From contig NC_071672.1 in NCBI RefSeq assembly GCF_028554725.1, positions 4,804,501 through 4,868,500 on the forward strand: a DNA stretch of 64,000 nt. Direction: 5' to 3'. Made by a program: the position numbers and the translations under genes. How positions within the stretch are numbered: position 1 is the stretch's first letter; each line of letters opens with the position of its first letter. The stretch is from Zeugodacus cucurbitae. Taxonomy: Eukaryota; Arthropoda; Insecta; Diptera; Tephritidae. Positions 12,091 through 24,291 of the stretch are shown piece after piece. The notes beneath the pieces are model-generated. The model searched no databases. It had not been told where the DNA came from and saw only the letters and a list, made by a program, of their open reading frames with translations.

Positions 12091-12291
12091 TCTTGTCTTG
12101 TCTTGTCTTTTCTTTTCTTGTCTTGTCTTGTCTTGTCTTGTCTTGCCTTGTCTTGTCTTGTCTTGTCTTGTCTTGTCTTGTCTTGTCTTGTCTTGTCTTG
12201 TCTTGTCTTGTCTTGTCTTGTCTTGTCTTGTCTTGTCTTGTCTTGTCTTGTCTTGTTCTGTCTTGTCATGTCATGTCATGTCATGTCATGT

Positions 12292-12322
<31 letters not shown>

Positions 12323-12476
12323 TTGTTTTGTCTTGTCTTGTCTTGTATTGTCTTGTCTTGTCTTGTCTTGTCTTGTCTTGTCTTTTCTTTTCTTGTATTG
12401 TCTTGTCTTGTCTTGTCTTGTCTTGTCTTGTCTTGTCCTGTTCTGTCTTGTCATGTCATGTCATGTCATGCCATGT

Positions 12477-12507
<31 letters not shown>

Positions 12508-13506
12508 TTGTCTTGTCTTGTCTTGTCTTGTCTTGTCTTGTCTTGTCTTGTCTTGTCTTGTCTTGTTTTGTCGTGTCTTGTCTTGTCTGCTCTTGTCTTG
12601 TCTTGTCTTGTCTTGTCTTGTCTTGTCTTGTCTTGTCTTGTCTTGTCTTGTCTCGTCCTGTTCTGTCTTGTCATGTCATGTCATGTCATGTCATGTCATG
12701 TGTTGTTTTGTCTTGCCTTGTCTTGTCTTGTCTTGTCTTGTATTGTCTTGTCTTGTCTTGTCTTTTCTTTTCTTGTCTTTTCTTGTCTTGTCTTTTCTTG
12801 TCTTGTCTTGTGTTGTGTTGTCTTGTCTTGTCTTGTTTTGTCTTGTTTTGTCTTGTCTTGTCTTGTCTTGTCTTGTCTTGTCTTTTCTTTTCGTGTCTTG
12901 TCTTGTCTTGGCTTGTCATGTCATGCCATGTCGTATGTTGTGTTGTTTTGTCTTGTCTTGTCGTGTCATGTCTTGTCTTGTCTTGTTTTGTCTTGTCTTG
13001 TCTTGTCTTGTCTTGTCTTGTGTTGTCTTGTCTTGTCTTGTCTTGTCTTGTCTTGTCTTGTCTTGTCTTGTCTTGTCTTGTCTTGTCTTGTCTTGTCTCG
13101 TCTTGTCTTGTCTTGTCTTGTCTTGTCTTGTCTTGCCTTGTCTTGTCTTGTCTTGTCTTGTCTTGTCTTGTCTTGTCTTGTCCTGTCCTGTCGTGTGTTG
13201 TGTTGTTTTGTCTTGTCTTGTGTTGTTTTGTCGTGTCATGTCTTGTCTTGTCTTGTCTTGTCTTGTCTTTTCTTTTCTTGTCTTGTCTTGTCTTGTCTTG
13301 TCTTGCCTTGTCTTGTCTTGTCTTGTCTTGTCTTGTCTTGTCTTGTCTTGTCTTGTCTTGTCTTGTCTTGTCTTGTCTTGTCTTGTCTTGTCTTGTCTTG
13401 TCTTGTCTTGTCTTGTCTTGTCTTGTCTTGTCTTGTCTTGTCTTGTCTTGTCTTGTCTTGTCTTGTCTTGTTCTGTCTTGTCATGTCATGTCATGTCATG
13501 TCATGT

Positions 13507-13537
<31 letters not shown>

Positions 13538-13901
13538 TTGTTTTGTCTTGTCTTGTCTTGTCTTGTATTGTCTTGTCTTGTCTTGTCTTGTCTTGTCTTG
13601 TCCTGTTCTGTCTTGTCATGTCATGTCATGTCATGTCATGTGTTGTTTTGTCTTGCCTTGTCTTGTCTTGTCTTGTCTTGTATTGTTTTGTCTTGTCTTG
13701 TCTTTTCTTTTCTTGTCTTTTCTTGTCTTGTCTTTTCTTGTCTTGTCTTGTCTTGTCTTGTCTTGCCTTGTCTTGTCTTGTCTTGTCTTGTCTTGTCTTG
13801 TCTTGTCTTGTCTTGTCTTGTCTTGTCTTGTCTTGTCTTGTCTTGTCTTGTCTTGTCTTGTCTTGTTCTGTCTTGTCATGTCATGTCATGTCATGTCATG
13901 T

Positions 13902-13932
<31 letters not shown>

Positions 13933-14080
13933 TTGTTTTGTCTTGTCTTGTCTTGTATTGTCTTGTCTTGTCTTGTCTTGTCTTGTCTTGTCTTGTCTTT
14001 TCTTTTCTTGTATTGTCTTATATTGTCTTGTCTTGTCTTGTCTTGTCTTGTCCTGTTCTGTCTTGTCATGTCATGTCATG
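12091..14080. repeat. Variant-rich block with TCATG runs
   Basis: Alternating TCATG runs, TCTTT pairs and TATTG units, with the GCTTG, TCATG, TCATG, CCATG junction near 12911. Contains the first TCTGC unit (12586), otherwise seen only at 51553 and 51903, preceded in all three by TCGTG and followed by TCTCG, TCCTG, TTCTG and TCATG units. Confidence 0.75.
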
Positions 14081-14299
14081 TCATGTCATGTGTTGTTTTG
14101 TCTTGCCTTGTCTTGTCTTGTCTTGTCTTGTATTGTCTTGTCTTGTCTTGTCTTTTCTTTTCTTGTCTTTTCTTGTCTTGTCTTTTCTTGTCTTGTCTTG
14201 TGTTGTGTTGTCTTGTCTTGTCTTGTTTTGTCTTGTCTTGTCTTGTCTTGTCTTGTCTTTTCTTTTCGTGTCTTGTCTTGTCTTGGCTTGTAATGTCAT
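14081..14299. repeat. 219 bp TAATG block, copy 1
   Basis: Marker order: TCATG, TGTTG, TTTTG, TCTTG, CCTTG, then TATTG, TCTTT pairs and singles, two TGTTG, TTTTG, two TCTTT, TCGTG, GCTTG and finally TAATG (14291). It is followed by CCATG, TCGTA, TGTTG. The block recurs many times at 15-17 kb and 50-63 kb with the same length. Confidence 0.85.
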
Positions 14300-14685
14300 G
14301 CCATGTCGTATGTTGTGTTGTTTTGTCTTGTCTTGTCTTGTTTTGTCGTGTCATGTCTTGTCTTGTCTTTTCTTTTCTTGTCTTGTCTTGTCTTGTCTTG
14401 TCGTGTCTTGTCTTGTCTTGTCTTGTCTTGTCTTGTCTTGTCTTGTCTTGTCTTGTCTTGTCTTGTCTTGTCTTGTCTTGTCTTGTCTTGTCTTGTCTTG
14501 TCTTGTCTTGTCTTGTCTTGTCTTGTCTTGTCTTGTCTTGTCTTGTCTTGTCTTGTCTTGTCTTGTCTTGTCTTGTCTTGTCTTGTCTTGTCTTGTCTTA
14601 TCTTGTCTTGTCTTGTCTTGTCTTGTCTTGTCTTGTCTTGTCTTGTCTTGTCTTGTCTTGTCTTGTCTTGTCTTGTCATGTCATG

Positions 14686-15075
14686 TCATGTCGTATGTGG
14701 TGTTGTCTTGTCTTGTCTTGTCTTGTGTTGTCTTGTCTTGTCTTTTCTTTTCTTGTCTTGTCTTGTCTTTTCTTTTCTTGTCTTGTCTTGTCTTGTCTTG
14801 TCTTGTCTTGTATTGTCTTGTCTTGTCTTGTCTTGTCTTGTCTTGTCTTGTCTTGTCTTGTCTTGTCTTGTCTTATCTTGTCTTGTCTTGTCTTGTCTTG
14901 TCTTGTCTTGTCTTGTCTTGTCTTGTCTTGTCTTGTCTTGTCTTGTCTTGTCTTGTCATGTCATGTCATGTCGTATGTGGTGTTGTCTTGTCTTGTCTTG
15001 TCTTGTCTTGTCTTGTCTTGTCTTGTCTTGTCTTGTCTTGTCTTGTCTTGTCATGTCATGTCATGTCGTATGTGG
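14686..15075. repeat. Three TCATG/TCGTA/TGTGG groups
   Basis: A short group of three TCATG units, then TCGTA, TGTGG, TGTTG, appears with TCGTA at about 14691, 14971 and 15066. TGTGG is a rare unit seen again only near 23.14 and 26.14 kb. Between the first two lies a largely pure tract with a TCTTA unit. Confidence 0.75.
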
Positions 15076-15225
15076 TGTTGTCTTGTCTTGTCTTGTCTTG
15101 TGTTGTCTTGTCTTGTCTTGTCTTGTCTTGTCTTGTCTTGTCTTTTCTTTTCTTGTATTGTCTTATATTGTCTTGTCTTGTCTTGTCTTGTCTTGTCCTG
15201 TTCTGTCTTGTCATGTCATGTCATG

Positions 15226-15444
15226 TCATGTCATGTGTTGTTTTGTCTTGCCTTGTCTTGTCTTGTCTTGTCTTGTATTGTCTTGTCTTGTCTTGTCTTT
15301 TCTTTTCTTGTCTTTTCTTGTCTTGTCTTTTCTTGTCTTGTCTTGTGTTGTGTTGTCTTGTCTTGTCTTGTTTTGTCTTGTCTTGTCTTGTCTTGTCTTG
15401 TCTTTTCTTTTCGTGTCTTGTCTTGTCTTGGCTTGTAATGTCAT
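15226..15444. repeat. 219 bp TAATG block, copy 2
   Basis: Same marker order and length as 14081-14299. I compared it base by base with the copy at 62977-63195, 47.8 kb away, and found no difference. Confidence 0.88.
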
Positions 15445-16321
15445 GCCATGTCGTATGTTGTGTTGTTTTGTCTTGTCTTGTCTTGTTTTGTCGTGTCATG
15501 TCTTGTCTTGTCTTGTCTTTTCTTTTCTTGTCTTGTCTTGTCTTGTCTTGTCGTGTCTTGTCTTGTCTTGTCTTGTCTTGTCTTGTCTTGTCTTGTCTTG
15601 TCTTGTCTTGTTTTGTCTTGTCTTGTCTTGTCTTGTATTGTCTTGTCTTGTCTTGTCTTGTCTTGTCTTGTCTTTTCTTTTCTTGTCTTGTCTTGTCTTG
15701 TCTTGTCTTGTCTTGTCTTGTCTTGTCTTGTCTTGTCTTGTCTTGTCTCGTCTTGTCTTGTCTTGTCTTGTCTTGTCTTGTCTTGCCTTGTCTTGTCTTG
15801 TCTTGTCTTGTCTTGTCTTGTCTTGTTTTGTCTTGTCTTGTCTTGTCTTGTCTTGTCTTGTCTCGTCTTGTCTTGTCTTGTCTTTTCTTGTCTTGTCTTG
15901 TCTTGTCTTGTCTTGTCTTGTCTTGTCTTGTCTTGTCTTGTCTTGTCTTGTCTTGTCTCGTCTTGTCTTGTCTTGTCTTGTCTTGTCTTGTCTTGCCTTG
16001 TCTTGTCTTGTCTTGTCTTGTCTTGTCTTGTCTTGTCTTGTCCTGTCCTGTCGTGTGTTGTGTTGTTTTGTCTTGTCTTGTGTTGTTTTGTCGTGTCATG
16101 TCTTGTCTTGTCTTGTCTTTTCTTTTCTTGTCTTGTCTTGTCTTGTCTTGCCTTGTCTTGTCTTGTCTTGTCTTGTCTTGTCTTGTCTTGTCTTGTCTTG
16201 TCTTGTCTTGTCTTGTCTTGTCTTGTCTTGTCTTGTCTTGTCTTGTCTTGTCTTGTCTTGTCTTGTCTTGTCTTGTCTTGTCTTGTTCTGTCTTGTCATG
16301 TCATGTCATGTCATGTCATGT

Positions 16322-16352
<31 letters not shown>

Positions 16353-16945
16353 TTGTTTTGTCTTGTCTTGTCTTGTCTTGTATTGTCTTGTCTTGTCTTG
16401 TCTTGTCTTGTCTTTTCTTTTCTTGTATTGTCTTGTATTGTCTTGTCTTGTCTTGTCTTGTCTTGTCCTGTTCTGTCTTGTCATGTCATGTCATGTCATG
16501 TCATGTGTTGTTTTGTCTTGCCTTGTCTTGTCTTGTCTTGTCTTGTATTGTTTTGTCTTGTCTTGTCTTTTCTTTTCTTGTCTTTTCTTGTCTTGTCTTT
16601 TCTTGTCTTGTCTTGTCTTGTCTTGTCTTGCCTTGTCTTGTCTTGTCTTGTCTTGTCTTGTCTTGTCTTGTCTTGTCTTGTCTTGTCTTGTCTTGTCTTG
16701 TCTTGTCTTGTCTTGTCTTGTCTTGTCTTGTTCTGTCTTGTCATGTCATGTCATGTCATGTCATGTGTTGTTTTGTCTTGTCTTGTCTTGTCTTGTTTTG
16801 TTTTGTCTTGTCTTGTCTTGTATTGTCTTGTCTTGTCTTGTCTTGTCTTGTCTTGTCTTGTCTTTTCTTTTCTTGTATTGTCTTGTATTGTCTTGTCTTG
16901 TCTTGTCTTGTCTTGTCCTGTTCTGTCTTGTCATGTCATGTCATG

Positions 16946-17164
16946 TCATGTCATGTGTTGTTTTGTCTTGCCTTGTCTTGTCTTGTCTTGTCTTGTATTG
17001 TCTTGTCTTGTCTTGTCTTTTCTTTTCTTGTCTTTTCTTGTCTTGTCTTTTCTTGTCTTGTCTTGTGTTGTGTTGTCTTGTCTTGTCTTGTTTTGTCTTG
17101 TCTTGTCTTGTCTTGTCTTGTCTTTTCTTTTCGTGTCTTGTCTTGTCTTGGCTTGTAATGTCAT
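16946..17164. repeat. 219 bp TAATG block, copy 3
   Basis: Same markers and length as the copies at 14081 and 15226. This is the last TAATG unit (17156) before a 33 kb interval without any; the next is at 50383. Confidence 0.85.
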
Positions 17165-17435
17165 GCCATGTCGTATGTTGTGTTGTTTTGTCTTGTCATG
17201 TCTTATCTTGTATTGTCTTGTCTTGTCTTTTCTTGTCTTGTCTTGTCTTGTATTGTCTTGTCTTGTCTTGTCTTTTCTTTTCTTGTCTTTTCTTGTCTTG
17301 TCTTTTCTTGTCTTGTCTTGTGTTGTGTTGTCTTGTCTTGTCTTGTTTTGTCTTGTCTTGTCTCGTCTTGTCTTGTCTTGTCTTGTCTTGCCTTGTCTTG
17401 TCTTGTCTTGTCTTGTGTTGTCTTGTCTTGTCTTG

Positions 17436-18700
17436 TCCTGTCCTGTCGTGTGTTGTGTTGTTTTGTCTTGTCTTGTCTTGTCTTATCTTGTCTTGTCTTG
17501 TCTTGTCTTGTTTTGTCTTGTCTTGTCTGGTCTTGTCTTGTCTTGTCTTGTCTTGTCTTTTCTTGTCTTGTCTTGTCTTGTCTTGTCTTGTCTTGTCTTG
17601 TCTTGTCTTGTCTTGTCTTGTCTTGTCTTGTCTTGTCTTGTCTTGTCTTGTCATGTCATGTCTTGTCTTGTCTTGTCTTGTCTTGTCTGGTCTTGTCTTG
17701 TCTTGTCTTTTCTTTTCTTGTCTTGTCTTGTCATGTCTTATCTTGTCTTGTCTTGTCTTATCTTGTCTTGCCTTGTTTTGTCTTGTCTTGTCTGGTCTTG
17801 TCCTGTCTTGTCTTGTCTTGTCTTGTCTTGTCTGGTCTTGTCTTGTCTTTTCTTTTCTTGTCTTGTCTTGTCTTGTCTTGTCTGGTCTTGTATTGTCTCT
17901 TCTTTTCTTGTCTTGTCTTGTCATGTCTTATCTTGTCTTGTCTTGTCTTATCTTGTCTTGTCTTGTTTTGTCTTGTCTTGTCTGGTCTTGTCTTGTCTTG
18001 TCTTGTCTTGTCTTGTCTTGTCTTGTCTTGTCTTGTCTTGTCTTGTCTTGTCTTGTCTTGTCTTGTCTTGTCTTGTCTTGTCTTGTCCTGTCTTGTCTTG
18101 TCTTGTCTTGTCTTGTCTGGTCTTGTCTTGTCTTTTCTTTTCTTGTCTTGTCTTGTCTTGTCTTGTCTTGTCTTGTCTTGTCTTGTCTTGTCTTGTCTTG
18201 TCTTATCTTGTCTTGTCTTGTCTTGTCTTGTCTTGTCTTGTCTTGTCTTGTCCTGTCTTGTCTTGTCTTGTCTTGTCTTGTCTTGTCTTGTCTTGTCTTG
18301 TCTTGTCTTGCCTTGCCTTGTCTTGTCTTGTCTTGTCTTTTCTTTTCTTTTCTTGTCTTGTCTTTTCTTGTCTTGTCTTGTCTGGTCTTGTATTGTCTTT
18401 TCTTTTCTTGTCTTGTCTTGTCTTGTCTTGTCTTGTCTTGTCTTGTCTTGTCTTGTCTTGTCCGGTCTTGTCTTGTCTTGTCGTGTCTTGTCTTGTCTTG
18501 CCTTGCCTTGTCTTGTCTTGTCTTGTCTTGTCTTGTCCGGTCTTGTCTTGTCTTGTCTTGTCTTGTCTTGTCTTGCCTTGCCTTGTCTTGTCTTGTCTTG
18601 TCTTGTCTTGTCTTGTCTTGTCTTGTCTTGTCTTGTCTTGTCTTGTCTTTTCTTGTCTTGTCTTGTCTTGTCTTGTCTTGTCTTGTCTTGTCTTGTCTTG
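17436..18700. repeat. P block 1 (TCTGG/TCCGG family)
   Basis: Starts with TCCTG, TCCTG, TCGTG and two TGTTG, then a characteristic series of TCTTA, TCTGG, TCTTT pairs, TCATG-TCTTA pairs and doubled CCTTG, with TCCGG at 18461 and 18536. It runs directly into module M1. Where the other P blocks have TCTTT after TCTGG, TCTTG, TATTG, this copy has TCTCT (17896), a copy-specific change. Confidence 0.82.
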
Positions 18701-19278
18701 TTTTGTCTTGTCATGTCTTATCTTGTCTTGTCTTGTCTTGTCTTGTCTTGTCTTGACTTGTCTTGTCTTGTCTTGTCTTGTCTTGTCTTGTCTTGTCTTG
18801 TCTTGTCTTGTCTTGTCTTGTCTTGTTTTGTTGTTCTTGTCTTATCTTGTCTTGTCTTGTCTTGTCCTGTTCTGTCTTGTCTTGTCATGTCATGTCATGT
18901 CATGTCATGTCATATGTTGTTTTGTCTTGTCTTGTCTTGTGTAGTCTTGTGTAGTCTTGTGTTGTCTTGTCTTGTCTTGTCTTGTATTGTCTTGTCTTGT
19001 CTTGTCTTGTCTTGTCTTGTCTTGTCTTGTCTTGTCTTGTCTTGTCTTGTCTTGTTTTGTTGTTCTTGTCTTGTCTTGTCTTGTCTTGTCCTGTTCTGTC
19101 TTGTCTTGTCATGTCATGTCATGTCATGTCATATGTTGTTTTGTCTTGTCTTGTCTTGTGTAGTCTTGTGTTGTCTTGTCTTGTCTTGTATTGTCTTGTC
19201 TTGTCTTGTCTTGTCTTGTCTTGTCTTGTCTTGCCTTGTCTTGTCTTCTTTTGTTTTGTCTTGTTTTGTCTTGTCATG
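18701..19278. repeat. Composite module M1 (ACTTG/TTGT/TCATA/TGTAG)
   Basis: Order: TTTTG, TCTTG, TCATG, TCTTA; ACTTG at 18756; a 4-nt TTGT unit after TTTTG at 18826; TCCTG, TTCTG, a TCATG run ending in TCATA, TGTTG; TGTAG; a second TTGT after 19055; a second TCATG-TCATA-TGTAG group; then CCTTG, TCTTC and TTTTG units. Each TTGT shifts pentamer phase by one base. M1 alone has TGTAG twice in succession in its first group (18941-18960). Confidence 0.88.
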
Positions 19279-19478
19279 TCTTGTCTTGTCTTGTCTTGTC
19301 TTGTCTTGTCTTGTCTTGTCTTGTCTTGTCTTGTCTTGTCTTGTCTTGTCTTGTCTTGTCTTGTCTTGTCTTGTCTTGTCTTGTCTTGTCTTGTCTTGTC
19401 TTGTCTTGTCTTGTCTTGTCTTGTCTTTTCTTGTCTTGTCTTGTCTTGTCTTGTCTTGTCTTTTCTTGTCTTGTCTTG

Positions 19479-20066
19479 TTTTGTCTTGTCATGTCTTATC
19501 TTGTCTTGTCTTGTCTTGTCTTGTCTTGTCTTGACTTGTCTTGTCTTGTCTTGTCTTGTCTTGTCTTGTCTTGTCTTGTCTTGTCTTGTCTTGTCTTGTC
19601 TTGTCTTGTCTTGTTTTGTTGTTCTTGTCTTGTCTTGTCTTGTCCTGTTCTGTCTTGTCTTGTCATGTCATGTCATGTCATGTCATGTCATATGTTGTTT
19701 TGTCTTGTCTTGTCTTGTGTAGTCTTGTGTTGTCTTGTCTTGTCTTGTCTTGTATTGTCTTGTCTTGTCTTGTCTTGTCTTGTCTTGTCTTGTCTTGTCT
19801 TGTCTTGTCTTGTCTTGTCTTGTCTTGTCTCGTCTTGTTTTGTTGTTCTTGTCTTGTCTTGTCTTGTCTTGTCCTGTTCTGTCTTGTCTTGTCATGTCAT
19901 GTCATGTCATGTCATGTCATATGTTGTTTTGTCTTGTCTTGTCTTGTGTAGTCTTGTGTTGTCTTGTCTTGTCTTGTATTGTCTTGTCTTGTCTTGTCTT
20001 GTCTTGTCTTGTCTTGTCTTGCCTTGTCTTGTCTTCTTTTGTTTTGTCTTGTTTTGTCTTGTCATG
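19479..20066. repeat. Composite module M2
   Basis: Second copy about 785 bp after M1 with the same order: ACTTG 19534, TTGT slips after 19614 and 19838, two TCATA/TGTAG groups and a TCTTC end. A TCTCG sits just before the second slip. A partial extra TCTTC end follows at about 20343. M1 and M2 are a direct tandem pair, the only adjacent pair of this module here. Confidence 0.88.
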
Positions 20067-20466
20067 TCTTGTCTTGTCTTGTCTTGTCTTGTCTTGTCTT
20101 GTCTTGTCTTGTCTTGTCTTGTCTTGTCTTGTCTTGTCTTGTCTTGTCTTGTCTTGTCTCGTCTTGTCTTGTCTTGTCTCTTCTTGTCTTGTCTTGTCTT
20201 GTCTTGTCTTGTCTTGTCTTGTCATGTCATGTCATGTCGTATGTTGTGTTGTTTTGTCTTGTCTTGTTTTGTCTTGTTTTATCTTGTCATGTCTTATCTT
20301 GTCTTGTCTTGTCTTGTCTTGTCTTGCCTTGTCTTGTCTTGTCTTCTTTTGTTTTGTCTTGTTTTGTCTTGTCATGTCTTGTCTTGTCTTGTCTTGTCAT
20401 GTCATGTCATGTCTTTTCTTGTCTTGTCTTGTCTTGTCTTGTCTTGTCTTGTCTTGTCTTGTCGTG

Positions 20467-20776
20467 TCTTGTCTTGTCTTGTCTTGTCTTGTCTTGTCTT
20501 GTCTTGTCTTGTCTTGTCTTGTCTTGTCTTGTCTTGTCTTGTCTTGTCTTGTCTTGTCTTGTCTTGTCTTGTCTTGTCTTGTCTTGTCTTGTCTTGTCTT
20601 GTCTTGTCTTGTCTTGTCTTGTCTTGTCTTGTCTTGTCTTGTCTTGTCTTGTCTTGTCTTGTCTTGTCTTGTCTTGTCTTGTCTTGTCTTGTCTTGTCTT
20701 GTCTTGTCTTGTCTTGTCTTGTCTTGTCTTGTCTTGTCTTGTCTTGTCTTGTCTTGTCTTGTCTTGTCTTGTCTTG
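20467..20776. repeat. Pure TCTTG tract, 62 units
   Basis: Uninterrupted canonical units between TCGTG at 20462 and TCATG at 20777. It occupies the same position after M2 as the tracts at 38765, 45973 and 54627 do after M5, M6 and M7, differing only in length. Confidence 0.88.
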
Positions 20777-20781
20777 TCATG

Positions 20782-21427
20782 GCATGTCATGTCGTATGTT
20801 GTGTTGTTTTGTCTTGTCTTGTTTTGTCTTGTCATGTCTTGTCTTGTCTTGTTTTGTCTTGTCTTGTCTTTTCTTGTCTTGTCTTGTCTTGTCTTGTCTT
20901 GTCTTGTCTTGTCTTGTCTTGTCTTGTCTTGTCTTGTCTTATCTTGTCTTGCCTTGTTTTGTCTTGTCTTGTCTGGTCTTGTCCTGTCTTGTCTTGTCTT
21001 GTCTTGTCTTGTCTTGTCTTGTCTTGTCTTGTCTTGTCTTGTCTTGTCTTGTCTTTTCTTTTCTTGTCTTGTCTTTTCTTGTCTTGTCTTGTCTGGTCTT
21101 GTCTTGTCTTTTCTTTTCTTGTCTTGTCTTGTCATGTCTTATCTTGTCTTGTCTTGTCTTATCTTGTCTTGTCTTGTTTTGTCTTGTCTTGTCTGGTCTT
21201 GTCTTGTCTTGTCTTGTCTTGTCTTGTCTTGTCTTGTCTTGTCTTGTCTTGTCTTGTCTTGTCTTGTCTTGTCTTGTCTTGTCTTGTCTTGTCTTGTCTT
21301 GTCTTGTCTTGTCTTGTCTTGTCTCGTCTTGTCTTGTCTTGTCTTGTCTTGTCTTGCCTTGTCTTGTCTTGTCTTGTCTTGTGTTGTCTTGTCTTGTCTT
21401 GTCTTGTCCTGTCGTGTGTTGTGTTGT

Positions 21428-21458
<31 letters not shown>

Positions 21459-24291
21459 TTGTCTTATCTTGTCTTGTCTTGTCTTGTCTTGTTTTGTCTT
21501 GTCTTGTCTGGTCTTGTCTTGTCTTGTCTTGTCTTGTCTTTTCTTGTCTTGTCTTGTCTTGTCTTGTCTTGTCTTGTCTTGTCTTGTCTTGTCTTGTCTT
21601 GTCTTGTCTTGTCTTGTCTTGTCTTGTCTTGTCTTGTCTTGTCTTGTCTTGTCTTGTCTTGTCTTGTCTTGTCTTGTCTTGTCTTGTCTTGTCTTGTCTT
21701 GTCTTGTCTTGTCTTGTCTTGTCTTGTCTTGTCTGGTCTTGTCTTGTCTTTTCTTTTCTTGTCTTGTCTTGTCATGTCATATCTTGTCTTGTCTTGTCTT
21801 GTCTTGTCTTGTCTTGTCTTGTCATGTCATGTCATGTGTTGTTTTGTCTTGTGTTGTCTTGTTTTGTCTTGTCTTGTCTTGTCTTGTCTTGTCTTGTCTT
21901 GTCTTGTCTTGTCTTGTCTTGTCTTGTCTTGTCTTGTCTTGTCTTGTCTTGTCTTGTCTTGTCTTGTCTTGTCTTGTCTTGTCTTGTCTTGTCTTGTCTC
22001 GTCTTGTCTTGTCTTGTCTTGTCTTGTCTCGTCTTGTCTTGTCTTGTCTTGTCTTGTCTTGTCTTGTCTTGTCTTGTCTTGTCTTGTCTTGTCTTGTCTT
22101 GTCTTGTCTTGTCTTGTCCTGTCCTGTCGTGTGTTGTGTTGTTTTGTCTTGTCTTGTGTTGTTTTGTCGTGTCATGTCTTGTCTTGTCTTGTCTTGTCTT
22201 GTCGTGTCTTGTCTTGTCTTGTCTTGTCTTGTCTTGTCTTGTCTTGTCTTGTCTTGTCTTGTCTTGTCTTGTCTTGTCTCGTCTTGTCTTGTCTTGTCTT
22301 GTCTTGTCTTGTCTTGTCTTGTCTTATTTTGTCTTGTCTTGTCTTGTATTGTCTTGTCTTGTCTTGTCTTGTCTTGTCTTGTCTTGTCTTGTCTTTTCTT
22401 TTCTTGTCTTGTCTTGTATTGTCTTGTCTTGTCTTGTCTTGTCTCGTCCTGTTCTGTCTTGTCATGTCATGTCATGTCATGTCATGTCATGTGTTGTTTT
22501 GTCTTGCCTTGTCTTGTCTTGTCTTGTCTTGTATTGTCTTGTCTTGTCTTGTCTTGTCTTGTCTTTTCTTGTCTTGTCTTTTCTTGTCTTGTCTTGTGTT
22601 GTGTTGTCTTGTCTTGTCTTGTTTTGTCTTGTTTTGTCTTGTCTTGTCTTGTCTTGTCTTGTCTTGTCTTTTCTTTTCGTGTCTTGTCTTGTCTTGGCTT
22701 GTCATGTCATGCCATGTCGTATGTTGTGTTGTTTTGTCTTGTCTTGTCGTGTCATGTCTTGTCTTATCTTGTTTTGTCTTGTCTTGTCTTGTCTTGTCTT
22801 GTGTTGTCTTGTCTTGTCTTGTCTTGTCTTGTCTTGTCTTGTCTTGTCTTGTCTTGTCTTGTCTTGTCTTGTCTTGTCTTGTCTTGTCTCGTCTTGTCTT
22901 GTCTTGTCTTGTCTTGCCTTGTCTTGTCTTGTCTTGTCTTGTCTTGCCTTGTCTTGTCTTGTCCTGTCCTGTCGTGTGTTGTGTTGTTTTGTCTTGTCTT
23001 GTGTTGTTTTGTCGTGTCATGTCTTGTCTTGTCTTGTCTTGTCTTGTCTTTTCTTTTCTTGTCTTGTCTTGTCTTGTCTTGTCTTGCCTTGTCTTGTCTT
23101 GTCTTGTCTTGTCTTGTCTTGTCATGTCATGTCATGTCGTATGTGGTGTTGTCTTGTCTTGTCTTGTCTTGTCTTGTCTTGTGTTGTCTTGTCTTGTCTT
23201 TTCTTTTCTTGTCTTGTCTTGTCTTGTCTTGTCTTGTCTGGTCTTGTCTTGTCTTTTCTTTTCTTGTCTTGTCTTGTCATGTCATATCTTGTCTTGTCTT
23301 GTCTTGTCTTGTCTTGTCTTGTTTTGTCTTGTCTTGTCTTGTCTTGTCTTGTCTTGTCTTTTCTTTTCGTGTCTTGTCTTGTCTTGGCTTGTCATGTCAT
23401 GCCATGTCGTATGTTGTGTTGTTTTGTCTTGTCTTGTCGTGTCATGTCTTGTCTTGTCTTGTTTTGTCTTGTCTTGTTTTGTCTTGTCTTGTCTTGTCTT
23501 GTCTTGTCTTGTGTTGTCTTGTCTTGTCTTGTCTTGTCTTGTCTTGTCTTGTCTTGTCTTGTCTTGTCTTGTCTTGTCTTGTCTTGTCTTGTCTTGTCTT
23601 GTCTTGTCTTGTCTTGTCTTGTCTTGTCTTGTCTTGTCTTGTCTTGTCTTGTCTTGTCTTGTCTTGTCTTGTCTTGTCTCGTCTTGTCTTGTCTTGTCTT
23701 GCCTTGTCTTGTCATGTCATGTCATGTCATGTCATGTGTTGTTTTGTCTTGCCTTGTCTTGTCTTGTCTTGTCTTGTATTGTCTTGTCTTGTCTTGTCTT
23801 TTCTTTTCTTGTCTTTTCTTGTCTTGTCTTGTCTTGTCTTGTCTTGTCTTGTCTTGTCTTGTCTTGTCTTGTCTCGTCTTGTCTTGTCTTGTCTTGTCTT
23901 GTCTTGCCTTGTCTTGTCTTGTCTTGTCTTGTCTTGTCTTGTCTTGTCTTGTCCTGTCCTGTCGTGTGTTGTGTTGTTTTGTCTTGTCTTGTGTTGTTTT
24001 GTCGTGTCTTGTCTTGTCTTGCCTTGTCTTGTCTTGTCTTGTCTTGTCTTGTCTTGTCTTGTCTTGTCTTGTCCTGTCCTGTCGTGTGTTGTGTTGTTTT
24101 GTCTTGTCTTGTGTTGTTTTGTCGTGTCATGTCTTGTCTTGTCTTGTCTTGTCTTGTCTTTTCTTGTCTTGTCTTGTCTTGTCTTTTCTTGTCTTGTCTT
24201 TTCTTGTCTTGTCTTGTGTTGTGTTGTCTTGTCTTGTCTTGTCTTGTCTTGTCTCGTCTTGTTTTGTCTTGTCTTGTCTTGTCTTGTCATG
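20782..24291. repeat. Superblock B, copy 1 (about 3.5 kb)
   Basis: Begins with GCATG after TCATG and ends where the same GCATG junction recurs at 24292. Inside are TCTGG groups, paired TCTCG units, TCATG runs, the GCTTG-CCATG-TCGTA junctions near 22712 and 23402, and TCCTG, TCCTG, TCGTG groups. The following 3 kb repeats this order, so the two copies are direct tandem repeats. Confidence 0.82.

Noticed and set aside
14686..14705. Possible mobile-element edge at the TCGTA-TGTGG group
   Set aside because: The neighbouring bases are still in-phase pentamers, with no terminal repeats, target duplication or non-satellite sequence.
18831..18840. TTGT slip as a random sequencing error
   Set aside because: It recurs thirteen times in the same context and always inside the same module, which random error would not produce; a systematic error in that context remains possible and could be tested in reads.
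18890..18915. TCATG run ending in CATATG as a regulatory palindrome
   Set aside because: CATATG is a 6-base palindrome arising from TCATA followed by TGTTG. It recurs only because its module was copied; nothing ties it to a known regulator.
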